A DNA stretch of 38,084 nucleotides from NCBI RefSeq assembly GCF_018119405.1, contig NZ_JAGPWC010000048.1, positions 1-38,084 of the forward strand, read 5' to 3'. Below the pieces are notes generated by a model. That model saw nothing but the letters and a program-made list of their open reading frames with translations, did not search any database and was not told the DNA's origin. Numbering within the stretch: the stretch's first letter is position 1; every line of letters starts with the position of its first letter. A program made the translations under genes and the position numbers. The stretch is from Massilia sp. ST3 (GTDB taxonomy: Bacteria > Pseudomonadota > Gammaproteobacteria > Burkholderiales > Burkholderiaceae_D). Below, piece after piece: positions 1 through 7,687 of the stretch.

Positions 1-25
1 CGGGGGGGGGGGGCCCCCCCCCCCC
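1..25. other. Homopolymer contig end, probable artefact
   Basis: The window opens with a run of G followed directly by a run of C before normal sequence starts. Together with the similar G/C/G/A runs at the other end, this looks like low-quality consensus or padding rather than biology. Nothing should be inferred from it. Confidence 0.8.
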
Positions 26-75
26 ACCCTACGGTAAAATCCCGCCTCCTGCTTCTTTCTCACCGGCTTTTTCCC

Positions 76-1116
76 ATGATCGTACTCGGCGTCGAATCCT
101 CCTGCGATGAAACCGGCCTGGCTCTGTATGACACCGAGCGCGGCCTGCTGTCCCACGCCCTGCATTCGCAGGTCGCCATGCACGAGGAGTACGGCGGCGT
201 GGTGCCGGAACTCGCCTCGCGCGACCATATCCGGCGCGCCCTGCCCCTGCTCGAGGAGGTGGTGAAGCGCGCCGACATCCCGATGTCCAGCATCGACGCC
301 ATCGCCTACACGCAAGGCCCCGGCCTGGCGGGCGCGCTGCTGGTCGGCTCCTCGGTGGCCTGCTCGCTGGCGCTGGCGCTCGACAAGCCGGTGCTGGGCG
401 TGCACCACCTCGAAGGCCATTTGCTGTCGCCGCTGCTGGCCAGCGAGCGTCCCGAGTTTCCCTTCCTGGCCCTGCTGGTCTCGGGCGGCCATACCCAGCT
501 CATGCGCGTGGACGGCATCGGCCGCTACATCCTGCTGGGCGAGACCCTGGACGACGCGGCCGGCGAAGCCTTCGACAAGTCGGCCAAGCTGCTCGGCCTG
601 GGCTATCCCGGCGGGCCGGCGATCTCGCGCCTGGCCGAGTTCGGCGATCCGCTCGCCTACACCCTGCCGCGCCCGATGCTGCACTCGAAGGATTTCAATT
701 TCAGCTTTTCCGGCCTGAAGACCGCCGTACTTACCGTGGTCAAGAACCACGAAGAAAAGGTGGTGGCGAATATCTGCGAGCAGGACAAGGCCAACATCGC
801 GCGCGGCTTCGTCGATGCGATCGTCGACGTGCTCACCGCCAAGTGCGTCAACGCGCTGCGCCACACCGGCTTGAGCCGCCTGGTGATCGCGGGCGGCGTG
901 GGCGCCAACCGCCAGCTGCGCGCCTCGCTCGACGCGGCGGCGCTCAAGCGCAAGTTCAAGGTCTATTATCCGGAACTGGAGTTCTGCACCGACAACGGCG
1001 CCATGATCGCCTTCGCCGGCGCCATGCGCCTCGAGCGCAACCCGGCGCTGGCGCAGCGCGACTATGCCTTCAACGTGCGCCCGCGCTGGCCGCTGGACGA
1101 GCTGGAAGCCGCATAA
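76..1116 (+). CDS. tsaD: tRNA N6-adenosine threonylcarbamoyltransferase TsaD
   Basis: TsaD transfers the threonylcarbamoyl group from threonylcarbamoyl-AMP to A37 of ANN-decoding tRNAs, making t6A in the cytoplasm with TsaB and TsaE. The 346 residues match the usual bacterial length. The N-terminus carries the Kae1/TsaD signature ([10 protein letters not shown], residues 5-14). The metal-binding HxxxH pair is at His111/His115 (HHLEGH), followed by the [13 protein letters not shown]ase-fold motif and a late [10 protein letters not shown] segment. Start ATG 76 is the only sensible one, since the signature begins at residue 2. There is no clear Shine-Dalgarno sequence. A TAAAAT box lies about 36 bp upstream, but the artefactual contig end is close, so the promoter cannot be judged. 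tsaE of the same pathway lies at 16618. Confidence 0.97.
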   Translation: MIVLGVESSCDETGLALYDTERGLLSHALHSQVAMHEEYGGVVPELASRDHIRRALPLLEEVVKRADIPMSSIDAIAYTQGPGLAGALLVGSSVACSLALALDKPVLGVHHLEGHLLSPLLASERPEFPFLALLVSGGHTQLMRVDGIGRYILLGETLDDAAGEAFDKSAKLLGLGYPGGPAISRLAEFGDPLAYTLPRPMLHSKDFNFSFSGLKTAVLTVVKNHEEKVVANICEQDKANIARGFVDAIVDVLTAKCVNALRHTGLSRLVIAGGVGANRQLRASLDAAALKRKFKVYYPELEFCTDNGAMIAFAGAMRLERNPALAQRDYAFNVRPRWPLDELEAA

Positions 1117-1236
1117 AATCAGGGCTAGAATCAAGCTGTCATCCTGAACTTGCAAGCTTGACATCGATCCTACCGTGTGACCGTCGACCGCCAAACGGTG
1201 GCAATATCCGACGGTCAAGTTTTACGGAGGTTAGTG

Positions 1237-2082
1237 ATGCGCGTGGTGAGCTGGAATATTCATTGGGGCTGCGGCAAGGACGGTCGGATCCGCATTCATG
1301 CGATCATCGACGTGCTGCGCCGCCTCAATCCGGATGTGGTCTGCCTGCAGGAGGTGGCGGCCAACCATCCGGAACTGGACGGCAGCGCGACCGCGAACCA
1401 GTTCAAGCAGCTCGGTGGCGCCTTCGGCGGCTACCACCTGATGGAGCATGCGCCCAGCGAGATCTACAAGAACAACGTTCCCCGCCTGTTCGGCAACCTG
1501 ATCCTCTCGAAATACCGCATCTCGCAGGTGCACCGCCACCTGCTGCCCTGGCCGGCCGATCCCGAGAGCCCGGCCGGCATGCCGCGCGGCCTGCTGGAAA
1601 CAGTGATCGACGCGCCCAGCGGCAAGCTGCGCCTGATGACGACCCACCTCGAGTATTATTCCGCGCGCCAGCGCATGGCCCAGGTCGAGCGCATCCGCGA
1701 GCTGCACCACGAAGCCTGCGCCCGCGCGCGCATCTTCCAGCCCGATCCGAACCTGGACGCGCCTTTCCAGCTGGGCTTCCGGCCCGGCTCGGCGATCCTG
1801 TGCGGCGACTTCAATTTCGCGCCGCAATCGGAAGACTACGCCAGGCTGCTGGCCGCGCCCGAGGCGGGCGCGCTGGCGCTGCGGGACGCCTGGGGCATCG
1901 TCCACCGCGACGCGCCGCGCGCGCCGACCACCGGGCTGCACGGCTATCCGTGGCCGGAGCGGCCTGAGTGCTATGACTATTTCTTCGTGACCGAGGATCT
2001 GGCGGAGCGGGTGCGGGTGCTGGATGTGCTGTCGGAGACGGCGGCGTCGGATCATCAGCCGGTGGTGATGGAGCTGGTGTGA
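1237..2082 (+). CDS. Endonuclease/exonuclease/phosphatase (EEP) family hydrolase
   Basis: A 281-residue protein of the EEP metal-dependent phosphodiesterase fold, whose members cleave DNA, RNA, phosphoinositides or sphingomyelin; the substrate here is unknown. Visible motifs in order are: VVSWNIHWG at the N-terminus; VCLQEV with the metal-binding Glu; TTHLEYYS; LCGDFNFAP with the Asp/Asn pair; YDYFFV; and a C-terminal SDHQPV carrying the catalytic Asp-His. ATG 1237 is preferred because GGAGG lies 6 bp upstream and the fold begins immediately; a GTG at 1177 would add 20 unconvincing residues. No signal peptide is seen, so it is probably cytoplasmic. It stands alone and is followed by a paired inverted repeat. 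A second, divergent EEP gene is at 4206. Confidence 0.9.
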   Translation: MRVVSWNIHWGCGKDGRIRIHAIIDVLRRLNPDVVCLQEVAANHPELDGSATANQFKQLGGAFGGYHLMEHAPSEIYKNNVPRLFGNLILSKYRISQVHRHLLPWPADPESPAGMPRGLLETVIDAPSGKLRLMTTHLEYYSARQRMAQVERIRELHHEACARARIFQPDPNLDAPFQLGFRPGSAILCGDFNFAPQSEDYARLLAAPEAGALALRDAWGIVHRDAPRAPTTGLHGYPWPERPECYDYFFVTEDLAERVRVLDVLSETAASDHQPVVMELV

Positions 2083-2112
2083 GCTGCGTCTAAGGCTGGT
2101 CGCGGGTTGACG

Positions 2113-2225
2113 AAACTTGGGTTCCCGCCTGCGCGGGAATGACGATTCAGAAGCAGCGGACCAGTAAGGCGTTATCGACACGCACCCTCAGCACGTCATT
2201 CCCGCGCAGGCGGGAACCCAAGTTT
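2113..2225. repeat. Paired 32-bp inverted repeat (REP/dRS3-like doublet), locus A
   Basis: Positions 2113-2144 and 2194-2225 are perfect 32-bp inverted copies separated by 49 bp. Each copy contains its own small hairpin, TTCCCGC-CTGC-GCGGGAA. The doublet lies between the convergent EEP gene (ends 2082) and the DsbA-like gene (ends 2247), so it could also act as a transcript-end structure. Related pairs occur near 19340, 22402 and 34823. The core resembles the neisserial dRS3 repeat as I recall it (ATTCCC-N8-GGGAAT). Confidence 0.9.
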
Positions 2226-2246
2226 GCGTGCACACCACTAACGCAA

Positions 2247-2894
2247 TCACGCCGCCCCCGCAATCTCCCTCAACGCCCTCTCGAACACCTCCGGCGGCTG
2301 CCCCCCGGAGATCAGGTGCTTCTGGTTGATGATAATCGCCGGCACCGAACGAATCCCCGCCTGCTGGAAGAACTGCTCGCGCGCCCGCACCTCGTCCGCG
2401 AATTCATCCGACTTGAGGATGCGCTCCGCCGTCTCGCGCTCCAGCCCCGCGTGCTCGACCGCGCGCAGCAGCACCTCGTGATTGCTCGGGTCCTCGCAGC
2501 GGGTGAAATAGGCCGTGAACAGCGCTTCCTTGAGCGCGCGCTGGCGGCCCTCCCCTTCCGCCCAGGACAGCAGGCGGTGAGCGTCGAAGGTGTTGTAGAT
2601 CCGGCCGCGGCGCTCCATGTCGAACACGAAGCCGACGTCGGCGCCGCGCTGGCAGATCGTCTCGCGGCTCTGGGCCTGCTGCTCGGCGGTGGCGCCGTAC
2701 TTCTGGGTGATGTGCTCGACGATGTCCTGGCCTTCCGGCCCCATGTCGGGATTCAGCTCGAAAGGCTGGAAGTGCAGGTCGACGCTCAGATCCCCGCCGA
2801 TGCTGGCCAGCGCCTTGTACAGCGAATTCAGGCCGATCGCGCACCACGGGCACGAGACGTCCGACACAAAATCGATCCTGAGTTGCTTGCTCAC
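2247..2894 (-). CDS. DsbA-family (FrnE-like) oxidoreductase
   Basis: A 215-residue thioredoxin-fold protein with the DsbA helical insertion, of the FrnE/2-hydroxychromene-2-carboxylate isomerase-like group. The active site CPWC is near residue 15 (SDVSCPWCAIG). The cis-proline loop is SVPAIIIN near residue 183, just before GGQPPEVFERAL. It has no signal peptide, so it is likely a cytoplasmic dithiol oxidoreductase rather than periplasmic DsbA. The start is GTG, supported by AAAGGTGG upstream on the minus strand. It lies upstream of no obvious partner; plsY follows on the same strand 83 bp further upstream. The substrate is unknown. Confidence 0.9.
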   Translation of the reverse strand: MSKQLRIDFVSDVSCPWCAIGLNSLYKALASIGGDLSVDLHFQPFELNPDMGPEGQDIVEHITQKYGATAEQQAQSRETICQRGADVGFVFDMERRGRIYNTFDAHRLLSWAEGEGRQRALKEALFTAYFTRCEDPSNHEVLLRAVEHAGLERETAERILKSDEFADEVRAREQFFQQAGIRSVPAIIINQKHLISGGQPPEVFERALREIAGAA

Positions 2895-2977
2895 AGCGCA
2901 CCACCTTTCCTGTCCGTTGCGGCACGGGCGTGCCGAAAGGGCCTATGGTAACGCTTGCGGCTATTTCCCGCGCGCGG

Positions 2978-3610
2978 CTACTTCTTCTTTGCGCCGGCGG
3001 CCTTGCTGCCGATCTTGGTTTCCTTGCCGGCCAGCAGATTCGAGATGTTCGCGCCATGGCGCCACAGCAGCAGCGCGCTCATGATGAAGACCGCGAACAG
3101 GATCTCGTCGGCGCCGAACAGCAGGCCGTAGTAGAACGGCGCGAACACCGAGGCGATCAGGGCCGCCAGCGAGGAATAGCGGAAGGCGTAGGCAACGATC
3201 AGCCAGGTCGCCAGGGTGGCCAGGCCCAGCCACGGATTGATGCCGAGCAGGACGCCGAGCGCGGTGGCGACACCCTTGCCGCCCACGAACTTGAAGAACA
3301 CCGGCCACAGGTGGCCGATGAAGACCGCCAGCGCCACCAGGGCGATGCCGCCCTCTTCCAGGCCGTATTGCGGGCCGAAATGCACGGCCAGCCACACCGC
3401 CAGCCAGCCCTTGGCGCAGTCGCCCAGCAGGGTCGCGATGGCGGCCTTCTTGCTGCCGCTGCGCAGGACGTTGGTGGCGCCCGGATTCTTGGAGCCGTAG
3501 GTGCGCGGGTCGGCCAGGCCGAAAGCGTGGCTCACGACCACGGCGAAGGAAATCGAGCCGACCAGGTAGGCAGCGACGGTTGCGACGATGGTCACAATGG
3601 TAGGGTTCAT
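2978..3610 (-). CDS. plsY: Glycerol-3-phosphate acyltransferase PlsY
   Basis: PlsY acylates position 1 of glycerol-3-phosphate using acyl-phosphate made by PlsX, the first step of phospholipid synthesis, at the inner membrane. The 210 residues are mostly hydrophobic with about five to seven helices. Diagnostic motifs are [23 protein letters not shown] and [11 protein letters not shown] near residues 18-52, a GD-AKGW segment, and [13 protein letters not shown] near residue 115. The tail is short and lysine-rich. ATG 3610 is preceded by a purine-rich AAGAGACAAG, adequate as a ribosome binding site. It follows ybaK on the same strand with a 64-bp gap, so the two may be co-transcribed. Confidence 0.95.
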   Translation of the reverse strand: MNPTIVTIVATVAAYLVGSISFAVVVSHAFGLADPRTYGSKNPGATNVLRSGSKKAAIATLLGDCAKGWLAVWLAVHFGPQYGLEEGGIALVALAVFIGHLWPVFFKFVGGKGVATALGVLLGINPWLGLATLATWLIVAYAFRYSSLAALIASVFAPFYYGLLFGADEILFAVFIMSALLLWRHGANISNLLAGKETKIGSKAAGAKKK

Positions 3611-3674
3611 CTTGTCTCTTTTTTAATAAGCCGAAAAAACCGGCCCGTGAATATACACCATGCGTATCTGGCCG

Positions 3675-4166
3675 TCACTCGGCCAGCGCGCATTGCACCG
3701 GCCGCGCCTTGAGCACGTCGACCAGCACCTGCGGCGCGATGCCGACCAGGTAGCCGCGCCGTCCGCCATTGATGTAGATCTTGTCCAGGGCCAGGATGCT
3801 TTCCTCGACGAAGACCGGCATCGCCTTGCGGATGCCGAAGGGCGAGGTGCCGCCCACCAGGTAGCCCGAATGGCGCTGCGCCACTTCCGGCTTGCACGGC
3901 TCGACCGACTTGCAGGGAATGGCGCGCGCCAGGTTCTTGGTCGAGACCTTGCAGTCGCCGTGCATCAGCACGATCAGGGGCTTGGCGGCCTCGTCCTGCA
4001 TCACCAGGGTCTTGACCACGTCGTGCTCGGGCACGCCGAGCGCGCGCGAGGACACGGCGGTGCCGCCATGCTCTTCGTAGTCGTAGGGGTGCTCGGAAAA
4101 AGCGACCCCTTGTTTGCGCAGGAATTGTGTGGCGGGTGTCTCTGACACGTGCTCTTTCTTGGCCAT
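3675..4166 (-). CDS. ybaK: Cys-tRNA(Pro)/aminoacyl-tRNA deacylase YbaK
   Basis: A 163-residue YbaK/EbsC-type protein, the same length class as E. coli YbaK. The family hydrolyses Cys-tRNA(Pro) mischarged by prolyl-tRNA synthetase. Supporting segments are TPATQFLRKQGV, FSEHPYDYEE, VVKTLVMQDE, a conserved Lys in CKVSTKNLAR, SGYLVGGTSPFG and ILALDKIYINGGRRGYLVGI. ATG 4166 gives the family-typical N-terminus (MAKKEHVSETPATQF); a further in-frame ATG would add about eight residues. Its start is 39 bp from the divergent EEP gene, so both must share a very compact promoter region. Confidence 0.93.
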   Translation of the reverse strand: MAKKEHVSETPATQFLRKQGVAFSEHPYDYEEHGGTAVSSRALGVPEHDVVKTLVMQDEAAKPLIVLMHGDCKVSTKNLARAIPCKSVEPCKPEVAQRHSGYLVGGTSPFGIRKAMPVFVEESILALDKIYINGGRRGYLVGIAPQVLVDVLKARPVQCALAE

Positions 4167-4205
4167 GCGTGGTACGCTAAAGACGAACATAAAGGGGTTT
4201 CTATT

Positions 4206-5180
4206 ATGCAGGAAGAAATTCGCTTTGCCACCTTCAACACCCTCAACCTGGCCCCGCCCGGCGCGCAGCTGTACGACAACCTCGCACCCACCACGCCCGA
4301 GGAATACGAGGCCAAGCTGGCCTGGACCGCGCGCCAGGTCGACCTGCTCAATGCCGACGTCATCGGCTTCCAGGAGATCTTCTCGCAGGCCGTGCTGAAG
4401 GAAGTCCTGGCGCGCACCCAGCGCTACCGCGAGGCCGCCCACGTCGGCTTCGATCCCGACCCGCATGCCTCGCGCCTGACCCCGAGCGTGGCCCTGGTCT
4501 CGCGCCTGCCCCTGGCCGCGCCCGGCCAGGCCTTCAGCCTGTTTCCCGACAACGTGGCCATGCCCCCCGGCAGCCGCGACCCGGACCGCTTTACCCGCGC
4601 GCCCCTGCACGCGGCCATCGAGATCGCGCCCGGCGTGACGGTCGACGTGATCGTGGTGCACCTGAAGTCGCGCCGGCCCGACTACCGCGCCAGCGACAGC
4701 GGGGAAGACCCGCACCTGTACGCCCTGGCCTGCCTGCGCTCGCTGATCCGGCGCGGCACCGAGGCCACGGCCCTGCGCGTGCTGCTCACCGACATGGCGC
4801 ACGCCCACCGCCGCCCGCGCATCGTGATGGGCGACTTCAACGACGTGGCCGATTCGGTGACCACCGAGATCGTGCTGGGCGAAGGCACGCCGGCGGCGGA
4901 CCGCATGTACGACGCCTTCCGCGTGCAGCGCCAGCAGGACAACGGGCGCGACGTCGGCTTCTCGATCCTGCACGACCGCCGCCATACCACCATCGACCAC
5001 ATCCTGGTGTCGCCCGAGTTCAACTACGCCCTGCCGGAAGCGATCGGCGAGGTGACGGACGTGGTCTACCTGAACGACCACCTGAACCTGGGCCTGCCCG
5101 AAGCCTCGGACCACGGCCAGGTACTGGCGCGCCTGCGCCTGTTCCCGCGCGCGGACGGCTTCAGGACGGGTGCGGACTAA
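4206..5180 (+). CDS. Endonuclease/exonuclease/phosphatase (EEP) family hydrolase, second copy
   Basis: A 324-residue EEP-fold protein, clearly different from the one at 1237 and with low apparent similarity outside the motifs. Motifs in order are [20 protein letters not shown] (metal Glu), [20 protein letters not shown] (Asp/Asn), [11 protein letters not shown] and [11 protein letters not shown] (catalytic Asp-His). ATG 4206 is chosen because AAAGGGG lies about 10 bp upstream and the fold starts at residue 5. No signal peptide is visible. It is divergent from ybaK. Substrate unknown; nuclease or phosphodiesterase are both possible. Its last 20 bases overlap the remnant of an EAL gene on the other strand. 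Confidence 0.88.
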   Translation: MQEEIRFATFNTLNLAPPGAQLYDNLAPTTPEEYEAKLAWTARQVDLLNADVIGFQEIFSQAVLKEVLARTQRYREAAHVGFDPDPHASRLTPSVALVSRLPLAAPGQAFSLFPDNVAMPPGSRDPDRFTRAPLHAAIEIAPGVTVDVIVVHLKSRRPDYRASDSGEDPHLYALACLRSLIRRGTEATALRVLLTDMAHAHRRPRIVMGDFNDVADSVTTEIVLGEGTPAADRMYDAFRVQRQQDNGRDVGFSILHDRRHTTIDHILVSPEFNYALPEAIGEVTDVVYLNDHLNLGLPEASDHGQVLARLRLFPRADGFRTGAD

Positions 5181-5449
5181 GGTTCGGCCGGGCGCTGGCC
5201 GGGCTGGCGTAAGCCCTGGTATTCGTCGCAGCCATGACGGCGCAGGAATGCCAGCTGGTCGGCCGTCTCCACCCCTTCCGCCACCACCCGTAGCTGCAGG
5301 CTGCGCGCCACCGCGATGATGGCCGGCACCATGGCCGCATCGACCGGGTCGTGCCCCACGTCGCCGACATAGCTGCGGTCGAGCTTGAGCTTGGACAGCG
5401 GCGCCCGCCGCAAGGAGGCCAGGCTCGACAAGCCGGTGCCGAAGCGGTC
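5161..5449 (-). pseudogene. C-terminal remnant of an EAL-domain cyclic-di-GMP phosphodiesterase
   Basis: Reading on the minus strand from about 5449, the frame gives [18 protein letters not shown], a long [20 protein letters not shown] and HGCDEYQG. These are the last third of an EAL domain in correct order. Nothing upstream encodes the EAL motif or the first two thirds of the domain. Just after CDEYQG the normal continuation (YASPASARP) is in another frame, and removing one base of the AA at about 5211 restores it. The piece is therefore truncated at its 5' end and frameshifted near its 3' end. It runs into the end of the EEP gene. It is not expected to make an active enzyme. Confidence 0.82.
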
Positions 5450-5835
5450 CCGTCCGCAGATAGTTCCGGCGACTTCTCGCTCACGGCATGGTCTTTCGCG
5501 GTGGAAACAACAATAAATGGGCTGACAACCCCGCTATTGTTCTCTCACCCAACCCACCATGTTTGTGCCCGCTCAAAGTGCGCGGGCGCTGCGCATTTCA
5601 TCCCCGGCTGACGCATTTCATGCCGCCGAAGCGGCGGCTCGTCGCATACCGATGGCTGGCGCGGGCCGCAATCTTTATAGTTCAACCATGCGCACTGAGC
5701 TCGATCCCCGATGCGGATCGAGCCTACGCGCCACCGGATAACGCGGGCCGCCACACGCCGGCCCGCTCCCCTCACCCGTGAAGGCGCCGGCTGCCACAGC
5801 CGGCGCCGCGCGGCATTTCCCCCCTTGGACCGCCT
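5450..5835. other. Gene-free stretch with one perfect hairpin
   Basis: About 385 bases between the EAL remnant and the small protein gene, with no credible coding frame on either strand. It contains a perfect 9-bp inverted repeat with a 7-base loop at 5699-5723 (GCTCGATCC / GGATCGAGC) without a following T-run. A separate strong hairpin at 5783-5807 is listed as a terminator candidate. The stretch may be the scar of whatever removed the rest of the EAL gene. Confidence 0.5.
5783..5807 (-). terminator. Strong hairpin, possible terminator of the small basic protein gene
   Basis: An 11-bp perfect stem (GGCGCCGGCTG / CAGCCGGCGCC) with a 3-base loop, 29 bp beyond the stop of the minus-strand gene at 5836. 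The T-run after it on the minus strand is absent or very short, so intrinsic termination is only possible, not assured. Confidence 0.4.
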
Positions 5836-6018
5836 TCAGGACAGCTCTTGCTGCGACGTCGCATCCAGCGCGGGCGTATCGCTCGCCTGCGCGTCGGACG
5901 CGTCCTGCCCGGCGGGGGCGTTCTTGGCTTCCAGCTTGCGCTTGGCCTTCTCGTCCGCCTTGCGCTTCTTTTCGAGTTCCCGCTGCCGCTTTTCGTAACT
6001 GAAATTATTTCGAGCCAT
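5836..6018 (-). CDS. Small basic hypothetical protein, coiled-coil
   Basis: A 60-residue protein beginning MARNNFSYEKRQREL. Residues 8-35 are dominated by Lys, Arg and Glu and predict a charged helix or coiled coil; the tail is Ala/Ser/Asp-rich and probably disordered. I recall similar short proteins of unknown function with this MARNNFS-EKRQRE start in many Burkholderiales, but no function. ATG 6018 is preferred over an in-frame GTG six bases upstream because GAGG is then spaced 5 bp from the start. It stands alone between the EAL scar and xerD. It could bind nucleic acid, which is a guess from charge only. Confidence 0.75.
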   Translation of the reverse strand: MARNNFSYEKRQRELEKKRKADEKAKRKLEAKNAPAGQDASDAQASDTPALDATSQQELS

Positions 6019-6122
6019 GTTCACCTCGCCTGTGCAAAAAGGATGTGTGCTACCCGGGCATTATGGACTAGTCGGGCCGAGGCGGCTTGATTAAGAGCGT
6101 ATCCCGGTAGATAGGAGTCGCG

Positions 6123-7028
6123 CTAGCCACGGGGGTGGTGCTGGGCGTGCAGGTGCTTGAGGCGCTCGCGCGCCACGTGGGTGTAGATCTGGGTGGTGGA
6201 GATGTCGGCGTGCCCCAGCAGCAGCTGCACCACGCGCAGGTCGGCGCCGTGGTTGAGCAGGTGGGTGGCGAAGGCGTGGCGCAGGGTGTGCGGCGACAAA
6301 GGCGCCTGGATGCCCGCCTTCTGCGCATGCTTCTTGATCAGGATCCAGAACATCTGGCGCGACATGGGGCCGCCGCGCCCGGTCACGAACAGGGCGTCGT
6401 CGACCTGGCCGTTGAGGATGATGCCGCGCGCATCCTTCAGGTAACGCTCCAGCCAGCTGCGCGCCTCCTGGCCGAAAGGCACCAGGCGGGTCTTGCTGCC
6501 CTTGCCGGTGATGCGCAGCACGCCATCGTTCAGGCTCACCTCCACCAGCTTGAGCGCCACCAGTTCCGACACCCGCAGGCCGCTGGCGTACATCAGTTCC
6601 AGCATGGTGCGCTCGCGCAGGCCCAGCGGCGTGTTCACGTCCGGCGCGCGGAGCAGGGCCTCGACCTGGCTTTCGGTCAGGGTGTGCACGAAGCGGACCG
6701 GCTGGCGCGCGGAGGCCATCCTGAGGCAGGGGTCTTCCTTGATCTTCTGCTGGCGCAGGGCCAGCTGGTAGAAGCGCTTGAGCACCGACAGGCGGCGGTT
6801 GGCCGTGCTCGGGCGCGATTCAGGATGGCGGTCGGCGAAGTACGCGGCCAGGTCTTCCGGCTGGACCGCCAGCAAGCTCTCGCGCTCCGGACGCCTGGCT
6901 TCGAGCCAGCCGGCGAACAGGCGCAGGTCGCGCCGGTAGGCGTCGAGCGAATTCTTCGCCAGCCCCTGCTCCAGCCAGAGCGTGTCGCAGAACTCGTCGA
7001 TCAGGGCCAGATTGACTGCTGTTGCCAT
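6123..7028 (-). CDS. xerD: Site-specific tyrosine recombinase XerD
   Basis: XerD, with XerC, resolves chromosome dimers at dif under FtsK control. The 301 residues match the family. The SAM-like N-terminal domain (residues 5-95) reads like E. coli XerD (LWLEQGLAKNSLDAYRRDL). The catalytic set is complete: Arg152 (SGLRVSEL), Lys176 (GKGSK), His247 and Arg250 (HTLRH), His273 (LLGH) and nucleophile Tyr282 (IYTH). ATG 7028 gives the family-typical start and overlaps the end of ogt by 28 bp. There is no strong Shine-Dalgarno sequence, so translation is probably coupled to ogt. A phage integrase is unlikely: there is no att site, tRNA or phage gene beside it. Confidence 0.95.
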   Translation of the reverse strand: MATAVNLALIDEFCDTLWLEQGLAKNSLDAYRRDLRLFAGWLEARRPERESLLAVQPEDLAAYFADRHPESRPSTANRRLSVLKRFYQLALRQQKIKEDPCLRMASARQPVRFVHTLTESQVEALLRAPDVNTPLGLRERTMLELMYASGLRVSELVALKLVEVSLNDGVLRITGKGSKTRLVPFGQEARSWLERYLKDARGIILNGQVDDALFVTGRGGPMSRQMFWILIKKHAQKAGIQAPLSPHTLRHAFATHLLNHGADLRVVQLLLGHADISTTQIYTHVARERLKHLHAQHHPRG

Positions 7029-7525
7029 GGGGATGCGGTGGCGCCTTCGTGGCGCAGCAGCCAGCGCTTCACGGACAGGTGGAAACCGTTTTCGTCGTCC
7101 TGGTTGGAAAAGCCGCCCAGCCCGCCGGATGCGGTGACGCGGTGGCAGGGAATGATCAGGGGGAACCAGTTGGCCCCGCAGGCCTGGCCCACGGCGCGCG
7201 GCGCCGAGCCGATCAGCTTGGCCAGTTGCCCGTAGGTGCGCACGTTGCCGCGCGGGATGGCGCCGATCGCGTCCCACACCTTGCGCTGGAACTCGGTGCC
7301 GGCCTCGCACAGCGGCAGGTCGAAACGGAAGTCGGGATCGAGCAGGTAGCGCGCGATCTGCTGCGCGGCCTGCTCGGCGACGGCGTTATCGGGGTCTTTT
7401 TCGGCGTAGTGCGGCGGCAGGTAGACCAGCTCGCGCAGGCGCGCGTCCTGCGTCCGGACACCCATCGCGCCGAATGGCGTAGCGACGATGGCGTGGAACA
7501 ACTCGCTTCCCTGTTCTGTCTTCAT
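7001..7525 (-). CDS. ogt: Methylated-DNA--protein-cysteine S-methyltransferase
   Basis: A suicide repair protein that removes methyl or alkyl groups from O6 of guanine (and O4 of thymine) onto its own cysteine. The 174 residues match the Ogt class, without an Ada regulatory domain. The active-site motif is PCHRV with Cys127. It is preceded by the recognition helix region (GNVRTYGQLAKLIGSAPRAVGQACGANW, residues 93-120) and followed by SGGLGGFS. The C-terminal NGFHLSVKRWLLRHE is typical. It is the first gene of a two-gene unit with xerD, whose start lies inside its 3' end. Confidence 0.95.
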   Translation of the reverse strand: MKTEQGSELFHAIVATPFGAMGVRTQDARLRELVYLPPHYAEKDPDNAVAEQAAQQIARYLLDPDFRFDLPLCEAGTEFQRKVWDAIGAIPRGNVRTYGQLAKLIGSAPRAVGQACGANWFPLIIPCHRVTASGGLGGFSNQDDENGFHLSVKRWLLRHEGATASPWQQQSIWP

Positions 7526-7637
7526 GATTGCTTCGTGTAGTGGCGCGGGAAAAGCTTTCCGCGTGCTGCAATCTTAACTGGTGGAAAGCAAGGGAGCCAG
7601 ATGTTTTGGTGAGTGGACAGCGGACCGGGCCGCGGCC

Positions 7638-7687
7638 GGCCGCAGTACCCGGCCGCAGTACCCGGCCGCAGTACCGGCCGCGGTACC
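7638..7687. repeat. Four tandem 12-13-bp repeats abutting a stop codon
   Basis: Units of GGCCGCAGTACCC start at 7638, 7651, 7664 and 7676; the first two are 13 bp and identical, the third lacks the last C, and the fourth reads GGCCGCGGTACC. The array ends exactly one base before the TAA stop of the minus-strand hybrid kinase (7688-7690). Copy number could vary by slippage without altering the protein. Confidence 0.85.

Noticed and set aside
6123..7028. Tyrosine recombinase considered as a phage or island integrase
   Set aside because: Sequence and length match housekeeping XerD, and no att site, tRNA or phage gene lies next to it.
7638..7687. Tandem units considered as a CRISPR remnant
   Set aside because: Units are 12-13 bp with no spacers between them and no cas genes are present.
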